The notes under the pieces were generated by a model that saw only the letters and a program-made list of their open reading frames with translations, ran no database searches and was not told where the DNA came from. Both the position numbers and the translations under genes were made by a program. This document shows positions 35,061 through 44,182 of a stretch of 64,000 bases of DNA, piece by piece. Numbering within the stretch: the first letter of the stretch is position 1; the number at the start of each line of letters is the position of its first letter. This DNA is from Natrialba magadii ATCC 43099 (GTDB lineage: Archaea; Halobacteriota; Halobacteria; Halobacteriales; Natrialbaceae), in NCBI RefSeq assembly GCF_000025625.1, contig NC_013922.1, positions 3,534,001 to 3,598,000 on the forward strand. The letters are read 5' to 3'.

Positions 35061-35654
35061 TTCCGTTTATCCTAATTTAGACAGACAATACAGTCAATTT
35101 CTCGTGATATAATATATAGAATCCTATGAGTGTCTATTCACTAGTTTTTATAGAAAACATATAGACATTCAGTTGCAGTCTACCCGGCCATCAGGGGATC
35201 GGTTCTCAGTCCGCCCTTCTCCTTCGAAATCGAACGCATTCACGGAATCGAGATAGTATAGGTTCTGAATAGATCTGTCACTCGCCACGTTATGCACGCT
35301 GATTTCCAGCGGAAACTACTTCTAGACGAGTTCGGCTCGTGGCTGGGTGAACGACACTCGAGTACCCCCACGCGCACTCGGCGGTCAGCGAGATGGAGCC
35401 AGCCCGTTTGGCTCACGTGGTGCGGTGCCCGGCTGATCCGCGGCGACACACCGCTGTCCCGTCTCATCGCGGCAAACTGGACGGAAGCACTGAACGGGGA
35501 CGGGAGAATCGCGAGAACGAGGGGAAGGTCGAGGATGAGAACGAGGGGAAGGTCGAGGATGAAAACGAGGGAAAGGGCACGGACGAGAAAGACGAGGATG
35601 AGGATGAGGATGAGGATAAGGACGAGGATGAGGGAAAGAACGAACTGCGGTGAC
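35061..35654. other. gap with acidic-repeat DNA
   Basis: About 590 bases between the beta-helix promoter and the flippase stop. The first part (35070-35180) is strongly A+T rich. From 35502 to 35640 G/A-rich repeats form; frames through the gap read Arg- or Leu/Ile-rich protein without family signs, so I see no gene. It may be a gene remnant. Confidence 0.55.
35502..35640. repeat. G/A-rich 21-bp and 6-bp repeats
   Basis: Units related to GAGGGGAAGGTCGAGGATGA recur about every 24 bases, followed by a run of GAGGAT six-base units. In one plus-strand frame the array reads Glu/Asp/Lys repeats, but no gene context supports it. Confidence 0.8.
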
Positions 35655-37106
35655 TTACGAGAGCACGTTCTGCACGTCGAGCATCCCACTCGTCACCGAA
35701 ATTGTCGCCCAGACGAGGACGCCAACCGCGACGAGCGCGAGCAGCGACACCAGATTCGAGACCAATGGCAGCGCCACCACGACGACGGCGGCCATGCAGA
35801 GTGCAATTCCTGAAACCGCGACCACGGACTTTCCGAGGTACGGCAGCGATACCGGGAGTTCGGATCGAATGAGGTAGATGTTCACCGCGATCATGATCCC
35901 GTAGCTGACGACCGTCGAAATCGCCGCGCCGGCGATGCCGATGGTCGGGATCAACAGCAGGTTCAGCCCGAAGTTGAACCCACCGGTCACACCCTTCGAG
36001 ATCGCACGGTGTTTCGCACGGCCGAGATAGTCGAGCGCATCGTTCGTGATCTTGTCGATCGCCTGGAAGACGATGAAGAACGCGAAGATCTGGATAACAA
36101 GTACGGCCTCCAGGTACTCCGGCCCGAAGACGTACTGCACCAGCGGCTCGGCGACGACGATCAGCCCCGCCGCAGCAGGGATGTAGAACAGTACGCTGTG
36201 CTTGAACGTCGTCTCGTAGATGTCAGCTGCCTTCTCGAGTTCCCCGTTAGCCTTGTACTCGCCGTAGGAGGGCGAGACGGTGAACCCGAGCGAGCTCGCC
36301 GGCGCGATGACGAAGTCCGAAATCTGCTTCGCGAGCACGTAGTAGCCGACCGCTGCCGGCGTGAGGAAGAAACCGATGAGCAGCGTATCCACCTGCTTGT
36401 AGACCACGTTCGCACCGTCCGAAACGGTCAGTGGCAGGCTGTACTCGAGTAACCGTCGTCGCAGGCCGGGCTCGCGTTCGTCGGCGGCGTCGAATTCGCC
36501 GAGCAACTGAGACAGCAAATAGAGGCCGTAGACGGCACCGAGCACGTAGCCGAGGACGTAGCCGGTGAGCGCGCCGATGACGCCGAAGCCGGCGACGAGG
36601 AACACGAGGACCGCAACCAGGGTCGTGACGTTCGTGAGAATCGTTACGCGCGCACTCCAGGGGATGCGGTTGAATCCCTGAAAGATCGTGTGGACGTAGG
36701 AGTTGATCGTCCAGCAACTGATGTAGACGACCCCGAGCGCCAGCAGCGGTGCCAGGTCGCTCTCGCCGAACAGTGTCGCCAGTTGCTGATGGAACACCGC
36801 GATCAGGATCGAGACGGTCAACATCACCGCAGTCAGGAATGTGAGCGAATCTCGGATGATGTAGGGAACTTGCCCGGGATCCGTCTCCCGAAACTCCGCG
36901 AGATAGCGCGCCGTCGACCGAGGGATGCCGAGGCGACTGAACAGCAGCGAGGCGCTGAAGACCGAAATAGCCAGAAAGAGCAGGCCGTACTCGTCGGGTG
37001 TCAGAAACAGGCTCGCGAGCGACACCATGAGCACGCCCTTCGCAATCGTCCGGACGATTTCGGCGACGAGCGTCGCCCTGAAGCCGCGAATAATCTGTTG
37101 TTTCAT
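35655..37106 (-). CDS. polysaccharide flippase, Wzx-like
   Basis: 483 residues with about fourteen helices, the MOP superfamily (oligosaccharide flippases). Visible parts: FLTPDEYGLLFLAISVFSAS and RSTARYLAEFRE near the N-terminus, ADERE in the central loop, and GPEYLEAVLVIQIFAFFIVF with AISKGVTGGFNFGLNLLLIP in the second half. It moves lipid-linked sugars across the membrane, probably in S-layer N-glycan or exopolysaccharide assembly. It is 25 bases downstream of the Gfo/Idh gene, so the two form an operon. Confidence 0.9.
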   Translation of the reverse strand: MKQQIIRGFRATLVAEIVRTIAKGVLMVSLASLFLTPDEYGLLFLAISVFSASLLFSRLGIPRSTARYLAEFRETDPGQVPYIIRDSLTFLTAVMLTVSILIAVFHQQLATLFGESDLAPLLALGVVYISCWTINSYVHTIFQGFNRIPWSARVTILTNVTTLVAVLVFLVAGFGVIGALTGYVLGYVLGAVYGLYLLSQLLGEFDAADEREPGLRRRLLEYSLPLTVSDGANVVYKQVDTLLIGFFLTPAAVGYYVLAKQISDFVIAPASSLGFTVSPSYGEYKANGELEKAADIYETTFKHSVLFYIPAAAGLIVVAEPLVQYVFGPEYLEAVLVIQIFAFFIVFQAIDKITNDALDYLGRAKHRAISKGVTGGFNFGLNLLLIPTIGIAGAAISTVVSYGIMIAVNIYLIRSELPVSLPYLGKSVVAVSGIALCMAAVVVVALPLVSNLVSLLALVAVGVLVWATISVTSGMLDVQNVLS

Positions 37107-37131
37107 TCAGAACGAACCAAACTGCGCCGTC

Positions 37132-38223
37132 TTAGATTGTCGCCGGTGCGTCGACAGTGGTGGTACTCGAGTCCCGGAGCGCCTCGATCAGTCGGATCGT
37201 CCACTTCGAGGACTCGAGTGAGACCGGCATCTCGGCGTCGGCCTCGATGGCGCGAGCGGTTCGGTCGAACTGCGCGTAGTGGGCGTTCATCTTGATTGCC
37301 GTCTCCCAGTCGTCGTTGAGTTGGCCGTCAGCGACGAGTTTGGCGTTCGAGAGCAGCCCGGAGAGGTAGCCAGCCGAGCGGGAGATCGCCTGCTTGCCCT
37401 TCTTGAGTGAGGAAAGGTGATACTCCTCGTCGACAGTCTGGATCGTCTGGAGGACCATATCGAGTTGGATCGACTTCTCGGTGCCGTGGACGTAGATTTC
37501 GTGGCGTGGCTTCGAACTCGAGAGCATCTTCAGGCTGCAGAGCACGTCGTCTTCGGTAACGTACTGCAACTGGGCGGAGTCGTAGGCGAACTCGTCGTCG
37601 TAGTCGCCGACGAGCCGAGTGATACTCGAGATGGACTCCTCGCTTTCGGGGAAGCCGCCGACTCTGAGCGCGGAGTAGATCGGGTGGGGGAGTCCCTCCT
37701 CGAACTCGCCGCCGGGGAGGTCGAAGACCCAGGTGCCACGGTTCGCCTCGTCTGGAGTCGAGAGACCTGTGTAGATCAGGTCGACGCCACGAATCTCGCC
37801 GAGTTCGCCGGAGTGGATCATTCGGCGAGCGGTGCGCATCACCGGATCGAAGTTGTGCTGGTGGACCGGGGAGACCGGGACGTCGTGCTCGTCCGCGTAG
37901 GCTTCGAGCTCCTCGAGTTCCGCGACGGTTTCGGTGACCGGCTTCTCGATCAGCAACGGGACGCCGGCGTCGATCGCGCGCTTGGCCAGCGGGAGATGGC
38001 TCTGGACTGACGTACAGATGTGGAGCCAGTCGAGTGACTCCTGTTCGAGGAGGTCGTCGATATCGCCGTAGGCCGTGATATCGTACCGGGAGGCCGCCTC
38101 GCGCGCCCGGTCGATGTCGAGGTCGCAGATGCCGACGAGTTCCGTCCGCGGGTTCTTGTCGATTCCCGAGAGATGAACCTCCGAGACTGTGCCGGCACCG
38201 ACTACTGCCGTTTTGACTGTCAT
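37132..38223 (-). CDS. Gfo/Idh/MocA-family dehydrogenase
   Basis: 363 residues from ATG 38223, which fits the dinucleotide-binding motif AVVGAGTVSEVHLSGI at residue ~6; an in-frame codon at 38244 would add a stray leader. The family lysine lies in LLIEKPVTETVAELEEL (EKP motif). The C-terminal alpha/beta sheet contains VSPVHQHNFDPVMRTARRMI, with a histidine pair usual for sugar oxidoreductases. It probably oxidises or reduces a nucleotide sugar used in the glycan. The flippase follows in the same operon. Confidence 0.88.
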   Translation of the reverse strand: MTVKTAVVGAGTVSEVHLSGIDKNPRTELVGICDLDIDRAREAASRYDITAYGDIDDLLEQESLDWLHICTSVQSHLPLAKRAIDAGVPLLIEKPVTETVAELEELEAYADEHDVPVSPVHQHNFDPVMRTARRMIHSGELGEIRGVDLIYTGLSTPDEANRGTWVFDLPGGEFEEGLPHPIYSALRVGGFPESEESISSITRLVGDYDDEFAYDSAQLQYVTEDDVLCSLKMLSSSKPRHEIYVHGTEKSIQLDMVLQTIQTVDEEYHLSSLKKGKQAISRSAGYLSGLLSNAKLVADGQLNDDWETAIKMNAHYAQFDRTARAIEADAEMPVSLESSKWTIRLIEALRDSSTTTVDAPATI

Positions 38224-38739
38224 TCTCCTTCGAAAGACGAACACAGAGTGCTATTGTTATAGATCTGTTACCGGTTTGGCGTGGAGACTCGGCCGATGGC
38301 GTCTGCTACTGGGGCTGATCACACGTCGGCAACGGCTCCCTTCGACGTGGTGAAACGATGGTAGCTGGTGGTTGTGCGGGGGTATGGGCGGGTAATCGTC
38401 ACGCGGCCCCACGAGCTGTGAGTGGTGACCAACTGCGCGCGAGCGCTGCGCTGAGGGGACCGCGAGCGATTACGGACGCCGCGAGCGATCACCGACGAGA
38501 AGCGGAGGGAAAGAAGCCACGGACGGGAACAAGAGCGAACGAACAGGCGCGTAATCCGATCGTTGCGTTCGGAATCTGTGGATCGAACGGATCGGCCAGT
38601 TCTCCGGAGCTGGCAATAGGGGAGAGTGCACGAAAACGGGGGCGAGGACAATGAAATCGAGAATCAGTAGAGGGAGAAGACGACCAGCAGTCACACCCTC
38701 AGCCAGTGTCAACGAAGAGGTGAACGATGGCCACCGGAA
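38224..38739. other. 516-bp gap, no gene
   Basis: Sequence between two minus-strand genes. Frames of up to 110 codons on both strands are Arg/Ser-rich and lack acidic composition. The start (38224-38280) is A+T rich and probably holds the promoter of the Gfo/Idh-flippase operon. No repeats stand out. Confidence 0.6.
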
Positions 38740-40623
38740 TCAGGCGTCACCCATGCTGGCATCGATGTAGTACCGGTCGAACTCGCCGTTCGTGTGAATT
38801 CGGTTCACACCGGGTTCGTTCTCGAGCGCGTTGAAGTCGCCGTCACTGTGGCGAAGTTCGCCGTAGGCGTACACCTCGCGGTCGTAGTCGTACTGACTCA
38901 CCACGAGATAGCGGTCGTCGTCGTACTCGTCGACGAGCCCGGAACCAAACGCCGACTCGGGGACGTCGAAGTGGAGCCGCATTCGTTCTTCGTTGCCGTG
39001 AATCGCGTCATCGAACCGGTTCGGTCCGTTTCGCAGGCCGACGATCTCGACCTCGTCGTCTTGCATGTCGAAAGCGGTCTCGTAGCCGCTCATCTGTTGG
39101 TCGCTGACGTGGGGTGACGGGTTGTAGGTGTACGGCGAGGGGAAGACCGCCACGAGCGACAGCAACAGGAGGAGCGCGAAGCCGACGGCGAGCAGTGGCT
39201 GACCAGCGGGGACGAATCGTGACTCACGCCAACCACCAGAGAGACGGCTGGAGCCGGATAGTCCGTAGATTGCGAGCGCACCGAGCAGCGTCACGAAGAC
39301 CATCATCAGCCCGAAGACACGGAAGTACATCGTCGAGCCCGGTGCGAGGAAGTAGATACCGAACAGCGGCCCCAGTCCGACGAGTGCGACGGCGAAGTAC
39401 AGCGTCTCCGGTCGAACGCGGGCGAGCCACTCGGAATTGCGCGCGCCGAGAGCGGCCAGGATGAGCCCCGCGGCGAGCAGCGTAAAGAGGAGGTGGACGG
39501 TGAACAGTTTAAGGAAAATCTCGCCGAGGCCGCTCCCGAGCGCGCCGAGCGAGGCTCCCTGCATCGCGACTGTATCACCGGCTCCGCCACCGTCACCGAA
39601 GACGAAATCAATGGCAGCGCTCAGGAAGTAATCGATCATCCCGCTGAAGAAGCCGTGATTCGAGGTCCAGCCAAGAAAGAGCACGACCAGGAACAACGCC
39701 TGGCCGTACATCGGCGTCTGGCTCGCGATTCGCCCCTGCGAGGCGATCCGGCGCGCGAGGAACTGTACCAGCGAGATGCCGAGGAAGACGACGATCAGGT
39801 GTGCGATCAGCTGTGGATGGTAGACGACCGTCGCGACGGACACGAGCGCGAAGGCGCCACCGACGGCGGAGACCGTCGCGAGTGAACGATCGGCACGGAG
39901 GTATTTCGCGAAGAGGAAGAACAACAGTGCCGAGAACAGCACGGCCTGGGACATCGCGTGTGCCGTCATGTACATCGAAATCGTCGTGATCGGCAGGAGG
40001 AGGAACGACGAGAACGCGGCGATCACGACCGCACGGCGATCCGAGACGATCACCCCGACGCAAAGCGGGATGAAAACCCAGAAGACGATCATCGTCGCGA
40101 GGATGGCCAACAACAGCGACTGCTCGAGTGGGATGCCGACCGCGGCGTTGAGCATCGCGGTCATGGTGTGGATGCCGGGGTAGTACAGATCGAACGGAAC
40201 GATCGTTCCCTCAGCCAGGGCCCGCGCCCAGCCGAGGTGGGTGAGTGCGTCGTGGTTCCCGAAGAATCGGTAGCCGCGAATCAGCGGCAGGGCAGCGAAG
40301 ACGACCATCGTGAGGCCGCCGAGGACGAGCGCGAGCGGTCGGCTGGTGAACAGCCGCGCGTCGGTCTGACTAGCTGAACCCGTTCCTGTCCTCTTTCCAC
40401 CACCGACCCACGACGGTGGGATAAACGCGATGGCGAGGGCGATTGCCATGGCGACGAGGAGTCCGGCCCAGACACGACCAGGGGTCATCGTGTATATCGA
40501 GAGCTCGTACCCGGTGGCGGGCGCACCGTGGGCGAGAAACGCGCTAACAGCGACTGCGAGGAAGCCAACTGCGAGGGCGAGCTTTCGGAACGGTTCTTCG
40601 GTGACGGCTGACTGAGGAGACAT
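38740..40623 (-). CDS. large polytopic membrane protein of glycan locus
   Basis: 627 residues from ATG 40623 (an in-frame GTG at 40668 would add 15 residues). About thirteen helices span residues 10-500, with RFFGNHDALTHLGWARALAE after helix three: an Asp/His in this loop is typical of GT-C-like enzymes that use lipid-linked sugars. The last ~120 residues lie outside the membrane and hold HGNEERMRLHFDVPES and a Tyr-rich stretch. It is probably a membrane glycosyltransferase or polymerase of the surface glycan; no exact family recognised. Confidence 0.65.
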   Translation of the reverse strand: MSPQSAVTEEPFRKLALAVGFLAVAVSAFLAHGAPATGYELSIYTMTPGRVWAGLLVAMAIALAIAFIPPSWVGGGKRTGTGSASQTDARLFTSRPLALVLGGLTMVVFAALPLIRGYRFFGNHDALTHLGWARALAEGTIVPFDLYYPGIHTMTAMLNAAVGIPLEQSLLLAILATMIVFWVFIPLCVGVIVSDRRAVVIAAFSSFLLLPITTISMYMTAHAMSQAVLFSALLFFLFAKYLRADRSLATVSAVGGAFALVSVATVVYHPQLIAHLIVVFLGISLVQFLARRIASQGRIASQTPMYGQALFLVVLFLGWTSNHGFFSGMIDYFLSAAIDFVFGDGGGAGDTVAMQGASLGALGSGLGEIFLKLFTVHLLFTLLAAGLILAALGARNSEWLARVRPETLYFAVALVGLGPLFGIYFLAPGSTMYFRVFGLMMVFVTLLGALAIYGLSGSSRLSGGWRESRFVPAGQPLLAVGFALLLLLSLVAVFPSPYTYNPSPHVSDQQMSGYETAFDMQDDEVEIVGLRNGPNRFDDAIHGNEERMRLHFDVPESAFGSGLVDEYDDDRYLVVSQYDYDREVYAYGELRHSDGDFNALENEPGVNRIHTNGEFDRYYIDASMGDA

Positions 40624-40751
40624 TCGGGGCTGGCGCGACGTTATCCCGTAGCTATCCTTGTTATTCACCGATTGCGACCGGTAAGTCTGTCAGTACCACG
40701 AGTCGGAGTTGGACGTCGGAACACAGTCGAGCATCGCGAAGAGACGACCAG

Positions 40752-40759
40752 ATTTTAAG
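40752..40759 (+). promoter_or_regulatory. TATA-like box of small membrane gene
   Basis: ATTTTAAG is centred about 31 bases before the ATG at 40787 and supports that start over the open frame further upstream. Confidence 0.5.
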
Positions 40760-40786
40760 ACGGAGCGATACGAACTGGCAACGGTA

Positions 40787-41179
40787 ATGGTCTCCAGCAG
40801 CTCTCCCGACTCGGTTGATTTGACCAGTTCGTCTGACCCGTTCGATTCGTCCGGCTCGTCTGATCCGCTCGATTCGTCCGAATCATCGACGGCGAACGCA
40901 CGACTGCTGACCGACGGGGGGAACCCGACTAGCGACTCGGCCGCCGATCCCCAGCACGATACCGCAACCGAAGTCAGGGAGGGAACCAGAGATGCGCTGT
41001 ACGACACGATCGGAACCGTGGCTCTCCTCGGGTTCTCGTTACTCTTCATCGGTGTCGGCACTCGTGGACTCGTCACTGCCGACTCGACGGCGAGCGGTGC
41101 ACTCGGTGTCGGGATCGGCCTGTTCGGCGTCGTGCTCGCCGCGATCGCGTTCGACGTCGTCCCGCTGAGCCGCGAGTGA
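40787..41179 (+). CDS. small membrane protein with Ser/Asp-rich leader
   Basis: 130 residues from ATG 40787. The first ~55 residues are low-complexity Ser/Asp/Pro repeats, then an amphipathic segment (REGTRDALYDTIG) and two helices (GTVALLGFSLLFIGVGTRGL; ALGVGIGLFGVVLAAIAF). No family is recognised. It is divergent from the large membrane protein and could be an accessory factor of the locus. Confidence 0.6.
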   Translation: MVSSSSPDSVDLTSSSDPFDSSGSSDPLDSSESSTANARLLTDGGNPTSDSAADPQHDTATEVREGTRDALYDTIGTVALLGFSLLFIGVGTRGLVTADSTASGALGVGIGLFGVVLAAIAFDVVPLSRE

Positions 41180-41400
41180 GAGTACTCGCTGGTCAGCAGG
41201 TTGTCTCACCCCTGTTTCATCAACCACATCTCAGGCACCACCAGAGACGAGTCGTTTGAGTACCGTCCTGACGCTCCGATTCTCACCCCGGCGAGAACAG
41301 CCACTCCAAGACCACTAATAGCATGACTGCATTCGAAACCTGGCCCGAGTACGACCGCGTGCGAGCACTCTCCGATTCGGTTCGAAACGGATAGGATCTC

Positions 41401-41433
41401 GAGTGAGGAGAGAGTGAGGAGAGAGTGAGGAGA
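41401..41433. repeat. three 11-bp tandem repeats
   Basis: GAGTGAGGAGA is repeated three times exactly, just downstream of the DUF1616 gene on the minus strand. Confidence 0.9.
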
Positions 41434-41455
41434 GAAAGAGCGTTAGCTGGGGTGG

Positions 41456-42688
41456 TTAGTCATCGTCATCGTCGTCGTCTTCGTCCTCATCTTCATCGTC
41501 GTCCTCATCCTCGTCGTCGTCTTCGTCCTCATCTTCATCATCGTCATCGTCCTCATCAGCCTCCTCCGCTGAGTCATCATCGTCATCGTCCGCATCTGCG
41601 TCGTCTGCGTCTGCACCACCAGCTATCTCACCGCCACCATCGCCGACAGTCACCCACAGATACGTCGCCCGATCCGCGTTCTCGATCGTCGGCGTCTCCG
41701 GCACCGGCTCATCGTACAGCAACACCGCCATTCGAACCGTCCCACTCTCTGCCTCCGGCGTCATCGACACCCCATCGTGGGTCGACTCGCCGTCCGCGAG
41801 CGTGTACTCGAGTCGGTCGTGTTCGATCCGATCTAAGACTTCGCCGTCGCCGATCCACTGCTCCTGCACGACGGCGGTGTAGTCCTGCTCGGATTGTTCC
41901 TGATTCTCGAGGCCGATCGTCAGCGAGACGGACTCGTTCGGAGCGGTCGTCGTCTCGTAATCGGCAGCGACCAGTTCGCCGTCGTCATCCTCAGTGAGCA
42001 GCTGGAGGTCGGTGTACTGTTCGCCGTCTTGCGGCGAGACGAGCGCGTAGCCAACGCTCGAGAGGGCGATGAGCATGCTCGCGACGAGCAGGAGGTTGAT
42101 CGCGGTGTGAACTGTCGAGCCGGTGCCGAACAGTGCCGCGTGAATGGTGTCGTACGCACGTCTGAAACTGAACTCATAGCGGTTCTCTTCGGGAACACGA
42201 ACGCGTCGAAGACCAGCGAGGAAGGCACAGACGAGCACGAAAGCGCAGATGAGGCCGACGACGGCCGCCGAAGAGAACGAGTAGGGAGTGAGTGCGATGC
42301 CGATCCCGAACAGCGGGAGGAGAGCGACGCTCAAACCGAACGCGAGCGCGGCGCGTTCGACACTACTCACGGTGAGTGTCTGTCCGAACAGCGGCGTTGC
42401 GGTCGTTCTCGAGGGCGGGCTCTCCCGTGGGAACAGCACGGAGACGAGAGCGTAGCCAGGTGCGACGAACAACAGCGGCAAACCGACGGCGGCGCGGAGG
42501 ACGGGTGACGACACGTCGACGATCAACAGGAGGAGTACCGAAACGACGGCAACGCCAGCGATACCGACCAGATCAGTCGGGAGCCGAGCCACTGCTCTCG
42601 TTCCCCGCCCGACGGTCGCGAACGGCTGCGTGTCCAGAATCTCTTTCATGTATGCGTTAGCTATCCACCACTCGACTGGTTCGGACAT
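41456..42688 (-). CDS. DUF1616 membrane protein with poly-acidic tail
   Basis: 410 residues; ATG 42688 chosen, with ATG 42649 as alternative. Five helices in the first ~220 residues (RAAVGLPLLFVAPGYALVSV is the DUF1616 hallmark: glycine/proline helix with P-G-Y-A), then an extracellular beta domain (ESVSLTIGLENQEQSEQDYT), and a C-terminal run of about 55 residues that is almost only Asp and Glu. DUF1616 proteins occur in archaeal glycan loci; function unknown. The poly-acid tail is encoded by GAT/GAC/GAG triplets and may bind cations. Confidence 0.85.
   Translation of the reverse strand: MSEPVEWWIANAYMKEILDTQPFATVGRGTRAVARLPTDLVGIAGVAVVSVLLLLIVDVSSPVLRAAVGLPLLFVAPGYALVSVLFPRESPPSRTTATPLFGQTLTVSSVERAALAFGLSVALLPLFGIGIALTPYSFSSAAVVGLICAFVLVCAFLAGLRRVRVPEENRYEFSFRRAYDTIHAALFGTGSTVHTAINLLLVASMLIALSSVGYALVSPQDGEQYTDLQLLTEDDDGELVAADYETTTAPNESVSLTIGLENQEQSEQDYTAVVQEQWIGDGEVLDRIEHDRLEYTLADGESTHDGVSMTPEAESGTVRMAVLLYDEPVPETPTIENADRATYLWVTVGDGGGEIAGGADADDADADDDDDDSAEEADEDDDDDEDEDEDDDEDEDDDEDEDEDDDDDDD
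41459..41615. repeat. trinucleotide run coding poly-Asp/Glu
   Basis: Imperfect ATC/GTC/CTC triplets (plus strand) encode the acidic tail of the DUF1616 protein. Length variation would not shift the frame. Confidence 0.85.
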
Positions 42689-42998
42689 TGTTACTAGTCG
42701 CGTAACCGACTGTTCGGATTCGGTAGCCGTCGCGGTACCGGCGGCCGTCGTGCGGTTCTCGGCAATTGCCGACGATCCACAGCGAAGCCACGACGCTGGC
42801 CCACCTCGGTGAAATCGGATCGCAGTGAGGCGAGGTACTCGAGTACGGAAGCGGGTCGCTTACAAAGTGCACAGCGGGCGGACCCTACGATATGGATTGG
42901 AGTGTGACTCCAGAGACAGACGCAGAGACGAAACGCGGTGATGGCTCGTTCGCCCCCAGACCGTGTCGTCTCGCCCCCAGACCAATCGGAGGTGGGCG
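42689..42998. other. 310-bp divergent promoter region
   Basis: Lies between the DUF1616 and FemAB-like genes, which are divergent. No gene is supported; frames seen are Arg/Ser-rich. A short A/T patch (42690-42715) may hold the DUF1616 promoter. Confidence 0.5.
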
Positions 42999-44015
42999 AT
43001 GAGCATCGACGTTCGCGTCGCCACGGACGACGACCGCGAACGCTGGAACGACTACGTCCAGCGCTCCCCGCAGGGAACGCTGTGTCACGAACTCGAGGCG
43101 CTCGAAGTACAGGCCGAACACTCCGGGTCGACGCTGCACCCGCTGATCGGCTTCAAAGGACAGGAGCCAGTCGGGCTCTTCCCGGTGTTCGAACTCAAAA
43201 AGCAGTTCGTGACGACCGTCTTCTCGCCGCCGCCACACATCCGCGTCCCCTACCTCGGCCCGGCGTTTCTGAACATGGGGAAGCTCAAACAGCGAAAACG
43301 TGAGCGCCGTCGCCAGCGCTTCATGGACGGCTGTCTCGAGTGGATCCAGTCCGAACTGTCGCCGCGATACGCACACATTCGAACCAGTACGGGTGTCGAG
43401 GACGCGCGGCCGTTCAAGTGGAACGAGTTCGACGCGACGCCGGAGTACACCTACGCGGTCGACCTCACACGCGAGCGCGATGATCTCCTTATGTCCTTCA
43501 GCAGCGACGCACGGAGCAATATCACGAATACCGACGAAGACGAGTACGAGGTCACCGTCGGGGACTCCGAGGAAATAACCCTCATCTACGAGCAAGTGAA
43601 ACACCGCTACGAATCACAGGACATCAGCTTCGGCGTCCCACTCGAGTTCGTCCAGGACCTGGCCGACCAAACGGCGTCCGGTGCCGTTCGACCCTACACC
43701 CTGCGCGTCGACGGGGAGTTCGTCGGCGGGATTCTGGCACTCGAGTACGGCGACAGAACGGGTCGGTGGATGGGCGGTGTCCGGACGGATGCGGACGTAG
43801 ACGTGGACGTGCCGACGAACGATCTGCTGGACTGGGCGATTATGGAAGACGGGATGGAACGCGGCCTCGAGACGTACGATCTCGTGGGTGCGGATACCCG
43901 CCGGATCAATCGCTACAAGGCGAAGTTCAACCCGGAACTCGAGACGTACTACAGCCTGGAGTACGGCTCGTGGGGGATGAAGACGGTGGCGTCGTTGTAC
44001 GATTCGGTGAAGTGA
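42999..44015 (+). CDS. FemAB/GNAT-like acyltransferase, second copy
   Basis: 338 residues from ATG 42999; an in-frame codon at 42963 would add twelve basic residues. It shares with the protein at 29806 the motifs GFKGQEPVGLFPVF, FSPPPHIRVPYLGP, GRWMGGVRTDADV and YDLVGADTRRINRYKAKFNP. This is the FemAB/FemX-like fold. As archaea lack peptidoglycan, the acceptor may be an amino sugar or lipid head group in the surface glycan. The neighbouring phosphatase-like gene starts 168 bases downstream. Confidence 0.82.
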   Translation: MSIDVRVATDDDRERWNDYVQRSPQGTLCHELEALEVQAEHSGSTLHPLIGFKGQEPVGLFPVFELKKQFVTTVFSPPPHIRVPYLGPAFLNMGKLKQRKRERRRQRFMDGCLEWIQSELSPRYAHIRTSTGVEDARPFKWNEFDATPEYTYAVDLTRERDDLLMSFSSDARSNITNTDEDEYEVTVGDSEEITLIYEQVKHRYESQDISFGVPLEFVQDLADQTASGAVRPYTLRVDGEFVGGILALEYGDRTGRWMGGVRTDADVDVDVPTNDLLDWAIMEDGMERGLETYDLVGADTRRINRYKAKFNPELETYYSLEYGSWGMKTVASLYDSVK

Positions 44016-44182
44016 CACAGCGAACCCGCAGCAAACTGCGGTAGGTCCCAGTTACCCACCGTTTTGCACTGACTGACTGTTGTGTACTCGTGAACAACGC
44101 TGATTCGATCGATGGTGGTCCAGCCGCCAAATCCGGGTAACTGCGCGCATAACGAAAGGTCGAGCCCGTGGATCCTCCCTCG

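Noticed and set aside
35240-35813. overlapping Leu/Ile-rich and Arg-rich frames
   Set aside because: They are translations of G/A repeats and of the flippase end; no start context or conservation signs.
38319-38654. frames of about 100 codons on both strands
   Set aside because: Arg/Ser-rich and non-acidic, typical of intergenic haloarchaeal DNA.
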